64,000 nucleotides of DNA from an uncultured Muribaculaceae bacterium (GCA_947632485.1 CANRPJ010000006.1:1-64000); one strand, 5' to 3'; positions 1-8,812 are shown, counted from the stretch's first letter. Notes: a model not told the origin generated them from the sequence alone. Numbers and translations: made by a program.

Positions 1-1118
1 GCGAGAAGGAAGGCCCCGGTGCCGAAGTTGGTTACCGAAGCGGCATCCACCGTCTGGCCCGGTTCGGCGCGCTCTCCTATCGGCTGCACATAGCCTACCG
101 TGCCATCAGGCTGCAAGGCGGTGCCGGTAAGATAGTTCCACCCTTTCAGAGCCACCGGCAGATACTCCGCGCGGTCAAGCAGCCCGTGGCGGATTCCCCA
201 GAGGAGTCCGTAGGTGAAGAAAGCGGTACCGCTCGTTTCGGGTCCGGGTGCTTGCTCAGGGTCAAGAAGAGAGCGGGTCCAGTAGCCCTCCGGCTGCTGG
301 CAATCTTTTACGGCTGCCGCCAGCTCGCGGAAGCGCTGCTCATACTGCGCGCGCTCAGGGCGGTCGGCCGGCAAATCCGTTAGCACACGAGCCAGGGCAG
401 CGAGCACCCAGCCGTCGCCGCGCGCCCAGAAATCCTTCTTCCCTGAAAGGGTCTGATGCTTGGGGAAGATATATTTCCCGTCGCGGTAATAGAGATGGGC
501 ATCAGTATCATACATCAGGCTGTCGGCATAGCTCCAATACTGATGCATCTTGTCGAGATAGCGCCCGTTGCCGGTTATCTTGTAGAGACGCGTCATGACA
601 GGCATCGCCATATAGAGGCCATCGGCCCACCACCAGTAGTCCGTCTGCGGCGTACCCATCTGATACTCCATCACCTCCTTCGCGCGGGCTATGCGCTTCT
701 CCTCCGGCTGAACTCCGTAGAGATCGGCATATACCTGGAAACAGGTCTGCCAGTCGCCGAAGAGCGCGAAATCATCGGTTTCGCCGTAAGAATATTTCCA
801 GCGCGACGTATCGGTGCCCTTCGCTCCCTGCCAGCCGTTGCGTTCAGCCCAATCGAGCGAATACTGAAGGAAATCGGGACACCCGGTCAGCTTCCAGGCC
901 TCCATATTCCCCGTGTGATAGGCTGAGTTATCCCAGAAAGCACGTCCATGCTCCGGGTGAGCCTTCTGCCAGGTCTCGTTGACCTTCTCCAGAATCCCGA
1001 CCACCTCCTCGCGCGCCGGCACCTTCAGCTCGCTCACCGACGCATTCTGCGCCATCACCCCGAAGCAACCGACCGCAGCAGCCGTAACCACCGCCACTAT
1101 CACAATATTCCTTTTCAT
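1..1118 (-). CDS. GH105/GH88-like unsaturated glucuronyl/rhamnogalacturonyl hydrolase, 3' part outside window
   Basis: The minus-strand frame is open from an ATG at 1118 to the window edge, so the C-terminus is missing. An N-terminal signal peptide (MKRNIVIVAVV..., ending near VMAQN) indicates export. The following sequence has the alpha/alpha-barrel pattern of GH88/GH105 enzymes: an early FWDNSAYHTGN motif, a WKYSYGETDDFALFGDWQT segment, YWWWADGLYMAMPVM, and FWARGDGWVLAALA. Family members act on unsaturated uronic acids released by polysaccharide lyases, normally in the periplasm. The acidic residues in the GETDD and WADG segments are where the family places its catalytic and binding Asp residues. 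No polysaccharide lyase or SusCD pair is visible here, so the substrate is not known. Confidence 0.85.
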   Translation of the reverse strand, partial: MKRNIVIVAVVTAAAVGCFGVMAQNASVSELKVPAREEVVGILEKVNETWQKAHPEHGRAFWDNSAYHTGNMEAWKLTGCPDFLQYSLDWAERNGWQGAKGTDTSRWKYSYGETDDFALFGDWQTCFQVYADLYGVQPEEKRIARAKEVMEYQMGTPQTDYWWWADGLYMAMPVMTRLYKITGNGRYLDKMHQYWSYADSLMYDTDAHLYYRDGKYIFPKHQTLSGKKDFWARGDGWVLAALARVLTDLPADRPERAQYEQRFRELAAAVKDCQQPEGYWTRSLLDPEQAPGPETSGTAFFTYGLLWGIRHGLLDRAEYLPVALKGWNYLTGTALQPDGTVGYVQPIGERAEPGQTVDAASVTNFGTGAFLL

Positions 1119-1355
1119 AATCCGAACCGTAAACTTATTATATCAAACCTTAAATCAGTTATCTCGACAGTTTATCGCAAAGGTACAAAATAAACCGTTA
1201 ACTTATCCAAAGCCCGTAAAGCTGGTCCATGACGGATCTGCAACTGCAGGTATTATTTGAGTTTGTCACAACGTAAAAATTGTCATCGGCTACCACCTCG
1301 GTGCCGAGGGCAACTTACTCTCTACTTGACTCCTGCTTGTACACTTGGCTGATTC

Positions 1356-1580
1356 CTACTTGACTCCTACTTTATCCTTACTTACTCTCACTTTATTAGT
1401 GCTTACTCCTACTGTGTCCTTTTCGGGATCTACTATGTCCTTTTCGGGGGCTACTGTGTCATTTACGAAACCGTCAGGAGTCCATTTCGACATATCAGGT
1501 CGCTTGAACACAATGCGAACAAAGTTACCAAAATCTGGATTCGGTGAGCCGTCATTTACCCTGCCGTATGAGCCCCGGAG
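1356..1580 (-). pseudogene. C-terminal remnant of an AlbA_2/AAA_4-type ATP-binding protein with decayed tandem repeats
   Basis: A 74-codon minus-strand stretch, open from just after a stop at 1581-1583, reads NDGSPNPDFGNFVRIVFKRPD and then a repetitive tail (VAPEKDIVDPEKDTVGV...VKVGVK) before a TAG at 1356-1358. The NGSP-P-F...FRVVFKRP pattern resembles the C-terminal part of AlbA_2/AAA_4 putative DNA-binding ATPases, which in Bacteroidales often end in VGVN-like repeats. There is no start region and the preceding sequence is the tRNA-Lys terminator, so I read it as a gene fragment. The degenerate repeat continues beyond the stop to about 1310. Family assignment is from a short segment and is tentative. 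Confidence 0.45.
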
Positions 1581-1595
1581 TCAGCGCATCTCCCT

Positions 1596-1628
1596 AAAAG
1601 AAAAAAGAGATAACCCTGAGGCTATCCC
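1596..1628 (-). terminator. Rho-independent terminator of tRNA-Lys
   Basis: On the minus strand the sequence GATAGCC, a TCAG loop and GGTTATC form a 7-bp stem with one G-U pair, directly followed by TCTTTTTTCTTTT. It starts about 10 nt after the tRNA 3' end. Confidence 0.75.
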
Positions 1629-1637
1629 TTCTCGAAG

Positions 1638-1710
1638 TGACCCCGGTGGGGCTCGAACCCACGACCCAATGATTAAGAGTCATTTGCTCTACCAACTGAG
1701 CCACGGAGTC
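1638..1710 (-). tRNA. tRNA-Lys (anticodon CTT)
   Basis: The minus-strand cloverleaf is complete: acceptor GACTCCG/CGGGGTC with discriminator A, D-arm with AGTTGGTAGA, anticodon loop CTCTTAA and T-arm GGTTCGAGCC. CCA is not encoded. Confidence 0.95.
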
Positions 1711-1721
1711 ATTTGCGAGTA

Positions 1722-1752
1722 CAAAGGTAGAGCTTATTTTCGATTCAGCAAA
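1722..1752 (-). promoter_or_regulatory. Bacteroidetes-type promoter of tRNA-Lys
   Basis: Minus strand: TTTG (1749-1752), 19-nt spacer, TACCTTTG (1722-1729), ending 12 nt before the tRNA 5' end. Confidence 0.7.
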
Positions 1753-1780
1753 ATTTTCCCGTCTTTTTTCTGCAAAATTT

Positions 1781-2614
1781 TTAAGCCTCCTCCTTTAATC
1801 TCCTTACGCTCTGCCTCTTATAACTTATCTTTTTTATTACCGAACCTACTATGTAGAATGCCACCAGGAGCAATACTATTGCCGCCGAAGCCGGCACTGA
1901 TATTACGTAGGCCAGAAAAAGTCCGCCTATTCCACCCGCTACCGACAGCAACGCCGCTGTCCATTGCACGCTGCTGTAGCGGCTCGCGGCAAGTTCAGCC
2001 GTGATCTGAGGCAGCGTCATTAGCGACATCAGCAGCATTATCCCTATCATGCGGATTGTAAGCACAATAGTTACGGCTACAAGCACCGTCATCACCGTTT
2101 CGATGGTTCTTACCGGAAGATGGCGCGTACGCGCGAAATCGGCATCGAAGCTCACGGCTATTATCTGCCTGCGGAAAGCTGCCCAGCCCGCAAGAAGCAC
2201 CGCGAGGAGAATTGCGAAGAGCCAAAGATCAAGGTGCGTGATAGTCAGCACATTGCCGAAAAGAAATGTGTTAAGTTCCGGCGCATGGCCCGGAGTAAGA
2301 AAGATGAAAAGCACTCCCAAGGCCATTCCGAGCGCCCATATTACCCCTACCGCAGTATCCTCCCGCACGCGACGCCGGCTCAGCCAGTCGGCACCGAGCG
2401 AACCGCCCACGGCGAATACAGTAGCCATCAGCAGCGGGCTTATTCCCAGAAAATACCCAAGTCCGAGGCCGCCGAAGCAGGCGTGGGTGATGCCGCCGCT
2501 TATGAATACCATGCGCCGCGTAGCTATATAAGTGCCTATTATTGCGGTGGCTACCGATATCAGCACCACCCCTGCGAGCGCATTGCGGAAAAAGGCGTAT
2601 TCCAGTATCTCCAT
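1781..2614 (-). CDS. Metal ABC transporter permease (ABC-3 family, ZnuB/MntB type)
   Basis: A 277-residue integral membrane protein with seven to nine hydrophobic segments from residue 10 to about 260. It carries the ABC-3 features TRRMVFISGGITHACFGGLG near the N-terminus and RMIGIMLLMSLMTLPQITAEL around residues 190-215. Family members form the inner-membrane channel for Zn2+, Mn2+ or Fe2+ import with an ATPase and a periplasmic binding protein. Neither partner gene is in this window, so the cognate ATPase must be encoded elsewhere. It is the last gene of the leftward block and follows the 142-residue gene after one base, implying co-transcription. Confidence 0.88.
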   Translation of the reverse strand: MEILEYAFFRNALAGVVLISVATAIIGTYIATRRMVFISGGITHACFGGLGLGYFLGISPLLMATVFAVGGSLGADWLSRRRVREDTAVGVIWALGMALGVLFIFLTPGHAPELNTFLFGNVLTITHLDLWLFAILLAVLLAGWAAFRRQIIAVSFDADFARTRHLPVRTIETVMTVLVAVTIVLTIRMIGIMLLMSLMTLPQITAELAASRYSSVQWTAALLSVAGGIGGLFLAYVISVPASAAIVLLLVAFYIVGSVIKKISYKRQSVRRLKEEA

Positions 2615-2615
2615 T

Positions 2616-3044
2616 TCAGTCTGTGCCTCCTTCGCCTTCGGATAGCATCATCATCAGCTCCTCCTTCACGATTGCCGGGAGCACCAGCCCGCGCTGATCG
2701 AGGCTCTGCGCCCAGAGCGCCACTTCATCGCGCCTCAGCGTGAGCAACACATCGCGAAATTCCTCTGTCTCAGCCTCGTCATAATCGTCGGCGCCGCGAC
2801 CGGCGAAGCGGTCAAGCTCCTCATCTTCAAAATATTCCGCCGGCTCGCCGAGCATTTTCGGCAGTCCTTTCTCACATACCAGATGGAGCCCGCAGCACAC
2901 TCCGCCTGCGCCGTGACCCTCCTGCCGGGGCTGCTCCGCGCCCTGCTCCGTCTCCGGGTGCTTCCTGCGCTGCCTGCGGTCCTGCCAGTAGAGCAGAAGA
3001 CCTACAGCTACGGTCACCGCCAGTATTATCAGTGCTCCTTCCAT
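2616..3044 (-). CDS. Small single-TM Bacteroidales protein with CCGLHLVCEK motif, function unknown
   Basis: 142 residues: one N-terminal transmembrane segment (about residues 4-20), a charged linker, then a conserved-looking core with CCGLHLVCEK (about 50-59), EYFEDEELDRFAGR (about 70-83) and a C-terminal acidic helix. I recognise this architecture from conserved Bacteroidales proteins of unknown function, sometimes annotated loosely as phospholipase. I see no catalytic motif to support that name. The paired cysteines and histidine could bind a metal, which would fit the metal permease immediately downstream, but this is inference. It begins 3 nt after the preceding gene's stop. Confidence 0.7.
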   Translation of the reverse strand: MEGALIILAVTVAVGLLLYWQDRRQRRKHPETEQGAEQPRQEGHGAGGVCCGLHLVCEKGLPKMLGEPAEYFEDEELDRFAGRGADDYDEAETEEFRDVLLTLRRDEVALWAQSLDQRGLVLPAIVKEELMMMLSEGEGGTD

Positions 3045-3047
3045 CGC

Positions 3048-4754
3048 CTACTGCCTGTTGGCCTCGCGCTGCAGATCGTTGATCACCTTGGCCGTGCTCA
3101 CATGGCGCGTATGCGCACCCGTGCGCACCGGAAGCAGCGCCTCCTGCAGGGCTGCGTAGCCGGCCAGATCGCCTTTCTCAAGAAGCTCCTTCTCCAGGAT
3201 ACGCAGCTTCTCGCTCAGCTGAATACCCTCCACCATGCGCTCATAGCGCACCGAAGAGCGCCCGTCGGGATATATGAAGTAGGTATCGCCCGGGGCAAAC
3301 AGGAAAAACCGCGAGTCTTCCAGCGGATTGTCGGTCCAGTTCATGAAGCTCCAGTGCAGGAAGCCGTCGAAACCGGTGGCACGCGCATATACCGGCAGCC
3401 ACGCATTGTCGGCCGGATCGCTGTTGGAAAACATATTAGGAGCCGGGCTGGCGCAACACGTATATAGCAGCGACTTCTTTCCCTCCGCCTTTCTGCGCGC
3501 GAGCACCTCGGCCGGGAAGAAATCTTCGATCATGAGCGTGTAGAGATCCAGATCCGGTTCAAGCTCGGGGTGATAATCTCCTGCAAGCGACATTTTTATA
3601 CCCGGCACAGCTCCCTGCGCCACTCTCCGGGCCTCTTTCATCTCCTTAAGGCCTCGCTCGTCCATGGCCACCAGCGTGCGCTCGCTCCAGCCCTTCTGAT
3701 CCAGATGATTATAGAAGTTCTTCAGGAAGTCGTTCCAGAGAGCTTCATATTCCTGGCTGCCGGCCTTGGCGTCGAGCCAGCGGTAATCTCCCGCCGCCTC
3801 GTCGAAATAGCGGAAACGCATCTCCCAGGGCACCATAGAGAAGCATTCTATCACCTCCGCTATGCCATACTCGTCGCAGAGATCCACGTAACGGTCAAAC
3901 ACCGAGTAGTCATACTTCCATGAGCCGTCTTTTGCCTTCGTCGTGGCCACCATCGGCTCAAACTTATCGTTGCTCTGCTCTCCCCAGGGTTCATAGAAAA
4001 GTATCGCCGTAGCCGACTTCTGTCCCGCTCTCGCAAGCATCTTCATATAGGGCCGCAGCGCCTCGATATGCTCAGCGCTCCAGGGTTTTACGCCTGCCCA
4101 GCGGCTCACTGAATAGGGCTGCTGCCAGAGATCGAGGAAGAAATCCGGAGTGGCGGGAAGCGTGCGGTCGAGCACCTTTACGCTCAGCGGCATCACGGCG
4201 AGCGTCTCTCCCCCGCCCGTCAGTATGAGTTCCGAGTGATAGAGGCCCGGCGCCGCTTCGCGCGGCACCTCGACCGTAACCCACACCGGCCTTACCTCAC
4301 GCGCCTTCACGTCGGCCACGCTACCGGGGAGATCGATCATATCGTTCACGGTATATTCCGGCAGCCCCTCCGGCAGCTTGCCGCAGGAGCGGAAGCGGTT
4401 GGTTATCACATAGCGCATCAGCGCAGCCTCGCTTCCAGGCCATTCTGCAGTGCGGCCCTCTGCGTCGCGCCAACCTGAAAGCTTCACACGCAGATCTTTA
4501 ATCCCCTCAGTAGTAGCTACCAGAGCCTCCAGGCCAAGCCGCTCGCCGCGCCAGGCGGTCACGGTCGTATCGCCCGGTGCTGCCGTCAGCGAGGCCGGCA
4601 GTTCGCGCTGCCGGTAGTGAGTGTCCTTGCTTACCCACCCCGAATACGTGCCGGGAGCAAGCGCATTCCATGCAGCCTGGTCCGTCGTCGTGGTGTCTGC
4701 CGGTTCCGTATAATTGAATGCGGCCATTACCGCCGCCAGCAATATTCCGTTCAT
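3048..4754 (-). CDS. DUF4091/GH123-like glycoside hydrolase
   Basis: 568 residues, with a short hydrophobic N-terminus that may be a signal peptide. Residues about 60-195 form a beta-rich domain (WRGERLGLEALVAT, VWVTVEVPREAAPG, LYHSELILTG). From about 200 a TIM-barrel-like domain follows, with WQQPYSVSRW, ILFYEPWGEQ and a DE pair at residues 365-366 (VAMDERG). An adjacent Asp-Glu pair is the catalytic dyad in GH123 N-acetyl-beta-galactosaminidases, which use substrate-assisted catalysis. The C-terminal part (LLYTCCASPAPNMFSNSDPA, GFLHWSFMNW) is typical of DUF4091. Substrate is inferred only from the family. It starts 6 nt after aroA stops, an odd partner for a shikimate gene. Confidence 0.8.
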   Translation of the reverse strand: MNGILLAAVMAAFNYTEPADTTTTDQAAWNALAPGTYSGWVSKDTHYRQRELPASLTAAPGDTTVTAWRGERLGLEALVATTEGIKDLRVKLSGWRDAEGRTAEWPGSEAALMRYVITNRFRSCGKLPEGLPEYTVNDMIDLPGSVADVKAREVRPVWVTVEVPREAAPGLYHSELILTGGGETLAVMPLSVKVLDRTLPATPDFFLDLWQQPYSVSRWAGVKPWSAEHIEALRPYMKMLARAGQKSATAILFYEPWGEQSNDKFEPMVATTKAKDGSWKYDYSVFDRYVDLCDEYGIAEVIECFSMVPWEMRFRYFDEAAGDYRWLDAKAGSQEYEALWNDFLKNFYNHLDQKGWSERTLVAMDERGLKEMKEARRVAQGAVPGIKMSLAGDYHPELEPDLDLYTLMIEDFFPAEVLARRKAEGKKSLLYTCCASPAPNMFSNSDPADNAWLPVYARATGFDGFLHWSFMNWTDNPLEDSRFFLFAPGDTYFIYPDGRSSVRYERMVEGIQLSEKLRILEKELLEKGDLAGYAALQEALLPVRTGAHTRHVSTAKVINDLQREANRQ

Positions 4755-4760
4755 ATCTTC

Positions 4761-5978
4761 TTAGTTTTCTTCAAGTTGACGCAACGCGCGCGAAAATTGC
4801 TCCCAGAAATCGGGAAACGACTTCTCCACCACCTCCGGACGCTCAATTCTCAGTCCGGGGCGCTTTAGCCTCACCGGGGCAAACGCCATAGCAATCCGAT
4901 GGTCGTCGAAAGTCTCTATCAGGGGATCCGCCTCCGGCTCGCAAAGCTCTCCTTTCCAACCCCATACGCCGTCGGCATATTCGGTTACGAAGCCCAGTTT
5001 CCGCAGATTCCGCGTCATCGCCTCGATGCGGTCGCTCTCCTTTATTTTAAGATGCTCTACTCCGAGCATACGGAATTTCACCCCTCTAATGCAGAGCGCC
5101 ACGCTCAGCGCCGGCACCATATCGGGCACTCCCGCCATATCTATCACCATCTCCTGCGGCACCTCCGCGCCCGTCTGCCTCAGCTTCGTGCCCTCCAGCT
5201 TCACTCCGAGGCGCCCGAACAGATCTTCGGCCAGAGCATCGCCCTGCACCGACTCCTGAGCTGGCGTAAGAGCCTTAAGCTCAATCACCTGTCCCGGTTT
5301 CGCAAGAGCTACCATCTCGAAAAAGAATGCAGCCGCGCTCCAGTCGGGCTCTATGCGAAGCGTTCCCTCGCGATAGGCTCCCGGCCTTACTATCAGCACG
5401 TCGCCATGATCTTCCACGTCGATTCCCGCCCGGCGCATCATAGCTACCGTCATGTCGATATATCCGCGGCTCACCTTCCGCCCCTTCAGCCTGAGTCGCA
5501 ACCCGTTGCGCATGGTAGGGCCTATCAGAAGCAGAGCCGACACATATTGCGAGCTCATAGAAGCGTCAATGTCGATCTCTCCTCCCTCCAGACGCTTCCC
5601 TCTGATTTTCAGGGGAGGAAAGCCTTCCTTGCCGGCATATTCTATCTCCGCACCCGCCTTTCGGAGAGCCTCCACAAGAGGCCCCACGGGGCGCTCCAGA
5701 AGGCGAGCCACCCCGGTGAGCGTGCCCTCCCAGCCGGGAGTAGCCGCCGCGCACGCCGCATAGAGGCGCATGGCGGTGCCCGAAGCGCCCAGATGCTTGC
5801 TGCCGCGCGCCACGGCCTCCGTGAGCACCTCGGCGTCCTGGCATTCAGCCGCTCCGCTTATTTCTATATTGCCTCCTGTCAGAGCGCTTATAATCAGGGC
5901 TCTGGCAGTCATGCTCTTCGATGTTGGAAGCGCCACTGCATCAACAGATGCGCGGGCGCAGCAGGCAGGCGTCGCCAT
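4761..5978 (-). CDS. aroA: 3-phosphoshikimate 1-carboxyvinyltransferase (EPSP synthase)
   Basis: Transfers the enolpyruvyl group of PEP to shikimate-3-phosphate in aromatic amino acid synthesis. Recognisable motifs are PTSKSMTARA near the start, LGASGTAMRLY, SSQYVSALLL, PDMVPALSV (catalytic Asp), LKIKESDRI (PEP-binding Lys) and FDDHRIAMAFAPV. I place the start at the ATG at 5978 (MATPACC), which puts about 14 residues before the PTSKS motif as in other family members. The longer in-frame opening to 6044 would lie deep inside queA. With this start the gene is 405 residues and overlaps queA by 38 nt, suggesting translational coupling. Confidence 0.93.
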   Translation of the reverse strand: MATPACCARASVDAVALPTSKSMTARALIISALTGGNIEISGAAECQDAEVLTEAVARGSKHLGASGTAMRLYAACAAATPGWEGTLTGVARLLERPVGPLVEALRKAGAEIEYAGKEGFPPLKIRGKRLEGGEIDIDASMSSQYVSALLLIGPTMRNGLRLRLKGRKVSRGYIDMTVAMMRRAGIDVEDHGDVLIVRPGAYREGTLRIEPDWSAAAFFFEMVALAKPGQVIELKALTPAQESVQGDALAEDLFGRLGVKLEGTKLRQTGAEVPQEMVIDMAGVPDMVPALSVALCIRGVKFRMLGVEHLKIKESDRIEAMTRNLRKLGFVTEYADGVWGWKGELCEPEADPLIETFDDHRIAMAFAPVRLKRPGLRIERPEVVEKSFPDFWEQFSRALRQLEEN

Positions 5979-7161
5979 AGGATAGGAATCTATAGCCGCC
6001 ATCGAGCGCCTCGCGGTATATGCGGCGCCACTGGGGCTCCTCACCGCTGCCCTCGGGCTCCAGGAAAGAGCTCACGAGCAGCAGAAGCGTAGACTGCGGC
6101 TGGTGGAAATTAGTTATTATCTGCCCGGTGATCTTCCAGCGGAAACCGGGCGCTATCATGATTGCCGTAGATCCGCTGATCTGCTGCAATTCGTTGGTTC
6201 TCATATAAGCTTCGAGCCATTCGAGCTCCGTGAGGGCATCTATCCGGTCGCCACTGTACGCCTCCCATTGGCCTACATGGGGCTCCCGGCCCTCCCTGAT
6301 GGCGCGGCTCAGATACGGCAGCGACTCCAGGGTGCGCACCGTCGTGGTGCCTGCGGCCGTCACTGTCCGGCCCTCGCGCAGGGCGCTGATCAGAGCCTGC
6401 ACCAGACTGCGGCTCACGGAGAAGGTCTCCGTATGCATCGGGTGGTCGCCGATCCTTTCGCTTTTCACGGGCTGAAACGTGCCGGCGCCCACATGCAGCG
6501 TCAGCTCCTGCGTCTCCACGCCCCGGCTGCGGAGCTCCGAAAGCAGCCCGGAGGTGAAATGCAGTCCCGCCGTAGGAGCCGCCACCGACCCCTTCACCTT
6601 GGAATATACCGTCTGATAATCAGTGCTGTCGGCCTCCTTGCTCTCCCGGTTCAGGTAGGGTGGTATCGGTATCCTGCCGGCCGCCTCCAGCACCTCCGCA
6701 AATGAGGCCTCGGCCGGAGTCCACTCCAGCTCCACCTCATCGGGTCCTGCCATCTGCGCCCTCAGCACCGCAGCACCTCCCTCGAGCTCCTTCTCCAGTT
6801 TGCCTTCCTTCCAGCGCTTCCTGTTGCCTACCAGGCATTTCCAGCGGCACCTGCCTTTAGCGGCGAAATTCAGGGCATAGTCGGCCGGCTCCGACGGTTC
6901 GAGCAGAAACACCTCGATCCGCGCACCCGTAGCCTTATGAAACTCAAGCCGCGCGTTGATCACCCGCGTATTGTTCATCACCAGAAGGCCTCCGGGCTCC
7001 AGCAAGCCGGGAAGATCGCGGAAACGATGATGGGCAATAGCGCCGTCAGGGCCGCTGCTTATGAGCCGGCAGCCCGCGCGGTCCGCCTCCGGGTGGAGGG
7101 CTATCCTGCTGTCGGGCAGCTCATAGTCGAAGTCAGCGATCCGGAGGTCGGCCGTGGCCAT
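5941..7161 (-). CDS. queA: tRNA preQ1(34) S-adenosylmethionine ribosyltransferase-isomerase
   Basis: 406 residues with the QueA pattern: DFDYELPDSRIALHPEADR at the N-terminus, LLVMNNTRVINARL, the GSVAAPTAGLHFTSGLL core, LTLHVGAGTFQPVKSE and TNFHQPQSTLLLLVSSF near the C-terminus. It converts 7-aminomethyl-7-deazaguanine in tRNA to epoxyqueuosine using SAM. It follows purB after 3 nt and overlaps aroA, so purB-queA-aroA form one transcription unit. Confidence 0.95.
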   Translation of the reverse strand: MATADLRIADFDYELPDSRIALHPEADRAGCRLISSGPDGAIAHHRFRDLPGLLEPGGLLVMNNTRVINARLEFHKATGARIEVFLLEPSEPADYALNFAAKGRCRWKCLVGNRKRWKEGKLEKELEGGAAVLRAQMAGPDEVELEWTPAEASFAEVLEAAGRIPIPPYLNRESKEADSTDYQTVYSKVKGSVAAPTAGLHFTSGLLSELRSRGVETQELTLHVGAGTFQPVKSERIGDHPMHTETFSVSRSLVQALISALREGRTVTAAGTTTVRTLESLPYLSRAIREGREPHVGQWEAYSGDRIDALTELEWLEAYMRTNELQQISGSTAIMIAPGFRWKITGQIITNFHQPQSTLLLLVSSFLEPEGSGEEPQWRRIYREALDGGYRFLSYGDACLLRPRIC

Positions 7162-7164
7162 TGC

Positions 7165-8508
7165 TCAGAAACCGGTATAATTGAGCGGGGTGAGGGCGTG
7201 GAGCTCACGCTTCACCTGATCGCTCACCTTAAGGCTGTCGATAAAGTCGGATATGCTCTGCTCCGTCACCGCCTCATTGCGCCGCGTGAGAGCCTTAAGA
7301 GCCTCATAGGGCTTCTCATAGCCCTCGCGGCGCAGAATGGTCTGGATCGCCTCGGCGAGCACATTCCAGCGCCCGGCCAGGTCAGCGTCGATCGCCTCGC
7401 GGTTGAGCAGCAGCTTCTCCAGGCCGCGCAGGGTGCTGGAGAAGGCTATCATCGAATGCGCCATCGGCACTCCCACGTTGCGGAGCACCGTGGAATCCGT
7501 CAGGTCGCGCTGCAGGCGGCTCACCGGCAGCTTCTGAGCCAGATGATCCAGCAACGCGTTGGCTATGCCCAAGTTACCCTCCGAGTTCTCATAGTCGATC
7601 GGGTTCACCTTATGCGGCATCGCCGAGCTGCCCACTTCGCCCTCCTTGATCTTCTGCTTGAAATATTCCATCGAAATATACTGCCAGAAGTCTTTATCGA
7701 GGTCCATCACGATCACGTTGATGCGGCGCATGGCGTCGAAGAGCGCGGCCAGGTTATCGTAGTTGGAAATCTGGGTAGTAAGCATCTCGCGGCCAATTCC
7801 GAGCTTCTCCTTCAGGAATTTTTCGGCGAAGGCAGGCCAGTCCACGTGGGGATAAGCGGCGCGGTGGGCGTTCATATTGCCCGTTGCGCCACCAAACTTA
7901 CCCGTCACAGGCACCGCTTTGAGCTGCTCGATCTGGCGGCGCAGGCGATAGGCGAACACCCCTACCTCCTTGCCCAGGCGCGTAGGAGTGGCCGGCTGGC
8001 CGTGGGTGCGCGCCAGCATCGGTATGTCGGCCCAGTCGTGCTGAAGCCCTTCGAGCACCGCCAGAAGCCTCTCCAGACGAGGCAGATAAGCCTCCTCGAG
8101 AGCATCTTTTATCGACATCGGCACTGCCGTATTATTGATATCCTGACTGGTGAGACCGAAATGGATAAACTCTTTATAATCAGAGAGTCCCATCTGGTCG
8201 AATTTCTCCTTCAGGAAATATTCCACGGCCTTCACGTCATGGTTCGTCACCGACTCAATCTCCTTGATGCGGCGGGCGTCGTCGAGCGAAAATTCCTTAT
8301 ATATGTCACGCAGTTTCTCAAAAACAGCCGCACGCACTCCAGCGAGAGCCTCGAGACCGCTTTCGCAAAGGGCAATGAAATATTCCACCTCTACCTTCAC
8401 GCGGTAGCGGATCAGGGCATATTCTGAAAAATAGTTGTCGAGCGAAGCGCACTGGCGGCGGTAGCGTCCATCGACAGGCGAAATCGCAGTGAGTTGAGTC
8501 AATTCCAT
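7165..8508 (-). CDS. purB: Adenylosuccinate lyase
   Basis: 447 residues of the fumarase/aspartase superfamily. Visible motifs are TSQDINNTAVPM, ARTHGQPATPTRLGKE (general acid His region) and the signature SSAMPHKVNPIDYENSEGN. It cleaves SAICAR and adenylosuccinate in purine synthesis. First gene of the leftward operon; a -7-like TACTTTTG lies upstream on the minus strand (about 8572-8579), in the same gap as the rightward tRNA-Val promoter. Confidence 0.96.
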   Translation of the reverse strand: MELTQLTAISPVDGRYRRQCASLDNYFSEYALIRYRVKVEVEYFIALCESGLEALAGVRAAVFEKLRDIYKEFSLDDARRIKEIESVTNHDVKAVEYFLKEKFDQMGLSDYKEFIHFGLTSQDINNTAVPMSIKDALEEAYLPRLERLLAVLEGLQHDWADIPMLARTHGQPATPTRLGKEVGVFAYRLRRQIEQLKAVPVTGKFGGATGNMNAHRAAYPHVDWPAFAEKFLKEKLGIGREMLTTQISNYDNLAALFDAMRRINVIVMDLDKDFWQYISMEYFKQKIKEGEVGSSAMPHKVNPIDYENSEGNLGIANALLDHLAQKLPVSRLQRDLTDSTVLRNVGVPMAHSMIAFSSTLRGLEKLLLNREAIDADLAGRWNVLAEAIQTILRREGYEKPYEALKALTRRNEAVTEQSISDFIDSLKVSDQVKRELHALTPLNYTGF

Positions 8509-8586
8509 ATCTTTTTTATTGTCAATGCTTTATAGCAACAATCGCAATATTTTCCGAAAAAAGTTTCACAAAAGTAGCAAAAAAAT

Positions 8587-8617
8587 TTTGCACAATCTGA
8601 AATCCTGCCTAACTTTG
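8587..8617 (+). promoter_or_regulatory. Consensus promoter of the tRNA-Val pair
   Basis: TTTG (8587-8590), 19-nt spacer, TAACTTTG (8610-8617). The first tRNA begins 12 nt further on. This is a textbook Bacteroidetes housekeeping promoter. Confidence 0.85.
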
Positions 8618-8628
8618 CAACCGCATTC

Positions 8629-8703
8629 GGGCGATTAGCGCAGCTGGTTTAGAGCATCTGCCTTACAAGCAGAGGGTCGGGGGTTCGAATCCCTCATCGC
8701 CCA
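8629..8703 (+). tRNA. tRNA-Val (anticodon TAC), copy 1
   Basis: Acceptor GGGCGAT/ATCGCCC, anticodon loop CTTACAA, T-arm GGTTCGAATCC. CCA is encoded at 8704-8706. Confidence 0.96.
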
Positions 8704-8737
8704 CCAGAGCACTTTTAATAACTTTTTTCAGAACATC

Positions 8738-8812
8738 GGGCGATTAGCGCAGCTGGTTTAGAGCATCTGCCTTACAAGCAGAGGGTCGGGGGTTCGAATC
8801 CCTCATCGCCCA
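8738..8812 (+). tRNA. tRNA-Val (anticodon TAC), copy 2
   Basis: Identical to copy 1 over the mature 75 nt, 34 nt downstream, co-transcribed. Here the 3' CCA is not encoded; the flank reads CCC. Confidence 0.96.

Noticed and set aside
1345-2004. 219-codon plus-strand ORF with Thr/Leu/Ser repeats
   Set aside because: It runs antisense through a gene remnant, the tRNA-Lys and the end of the permease gene; its composition reflects those repeats and no promoter or domain supports it.
6937-8427. 496-codon plus-strand ORF
   Set aside because: Antisense shadow of queA and purB; the His/Arg-rich translation has no domain and both opposite-strand genes are certain.
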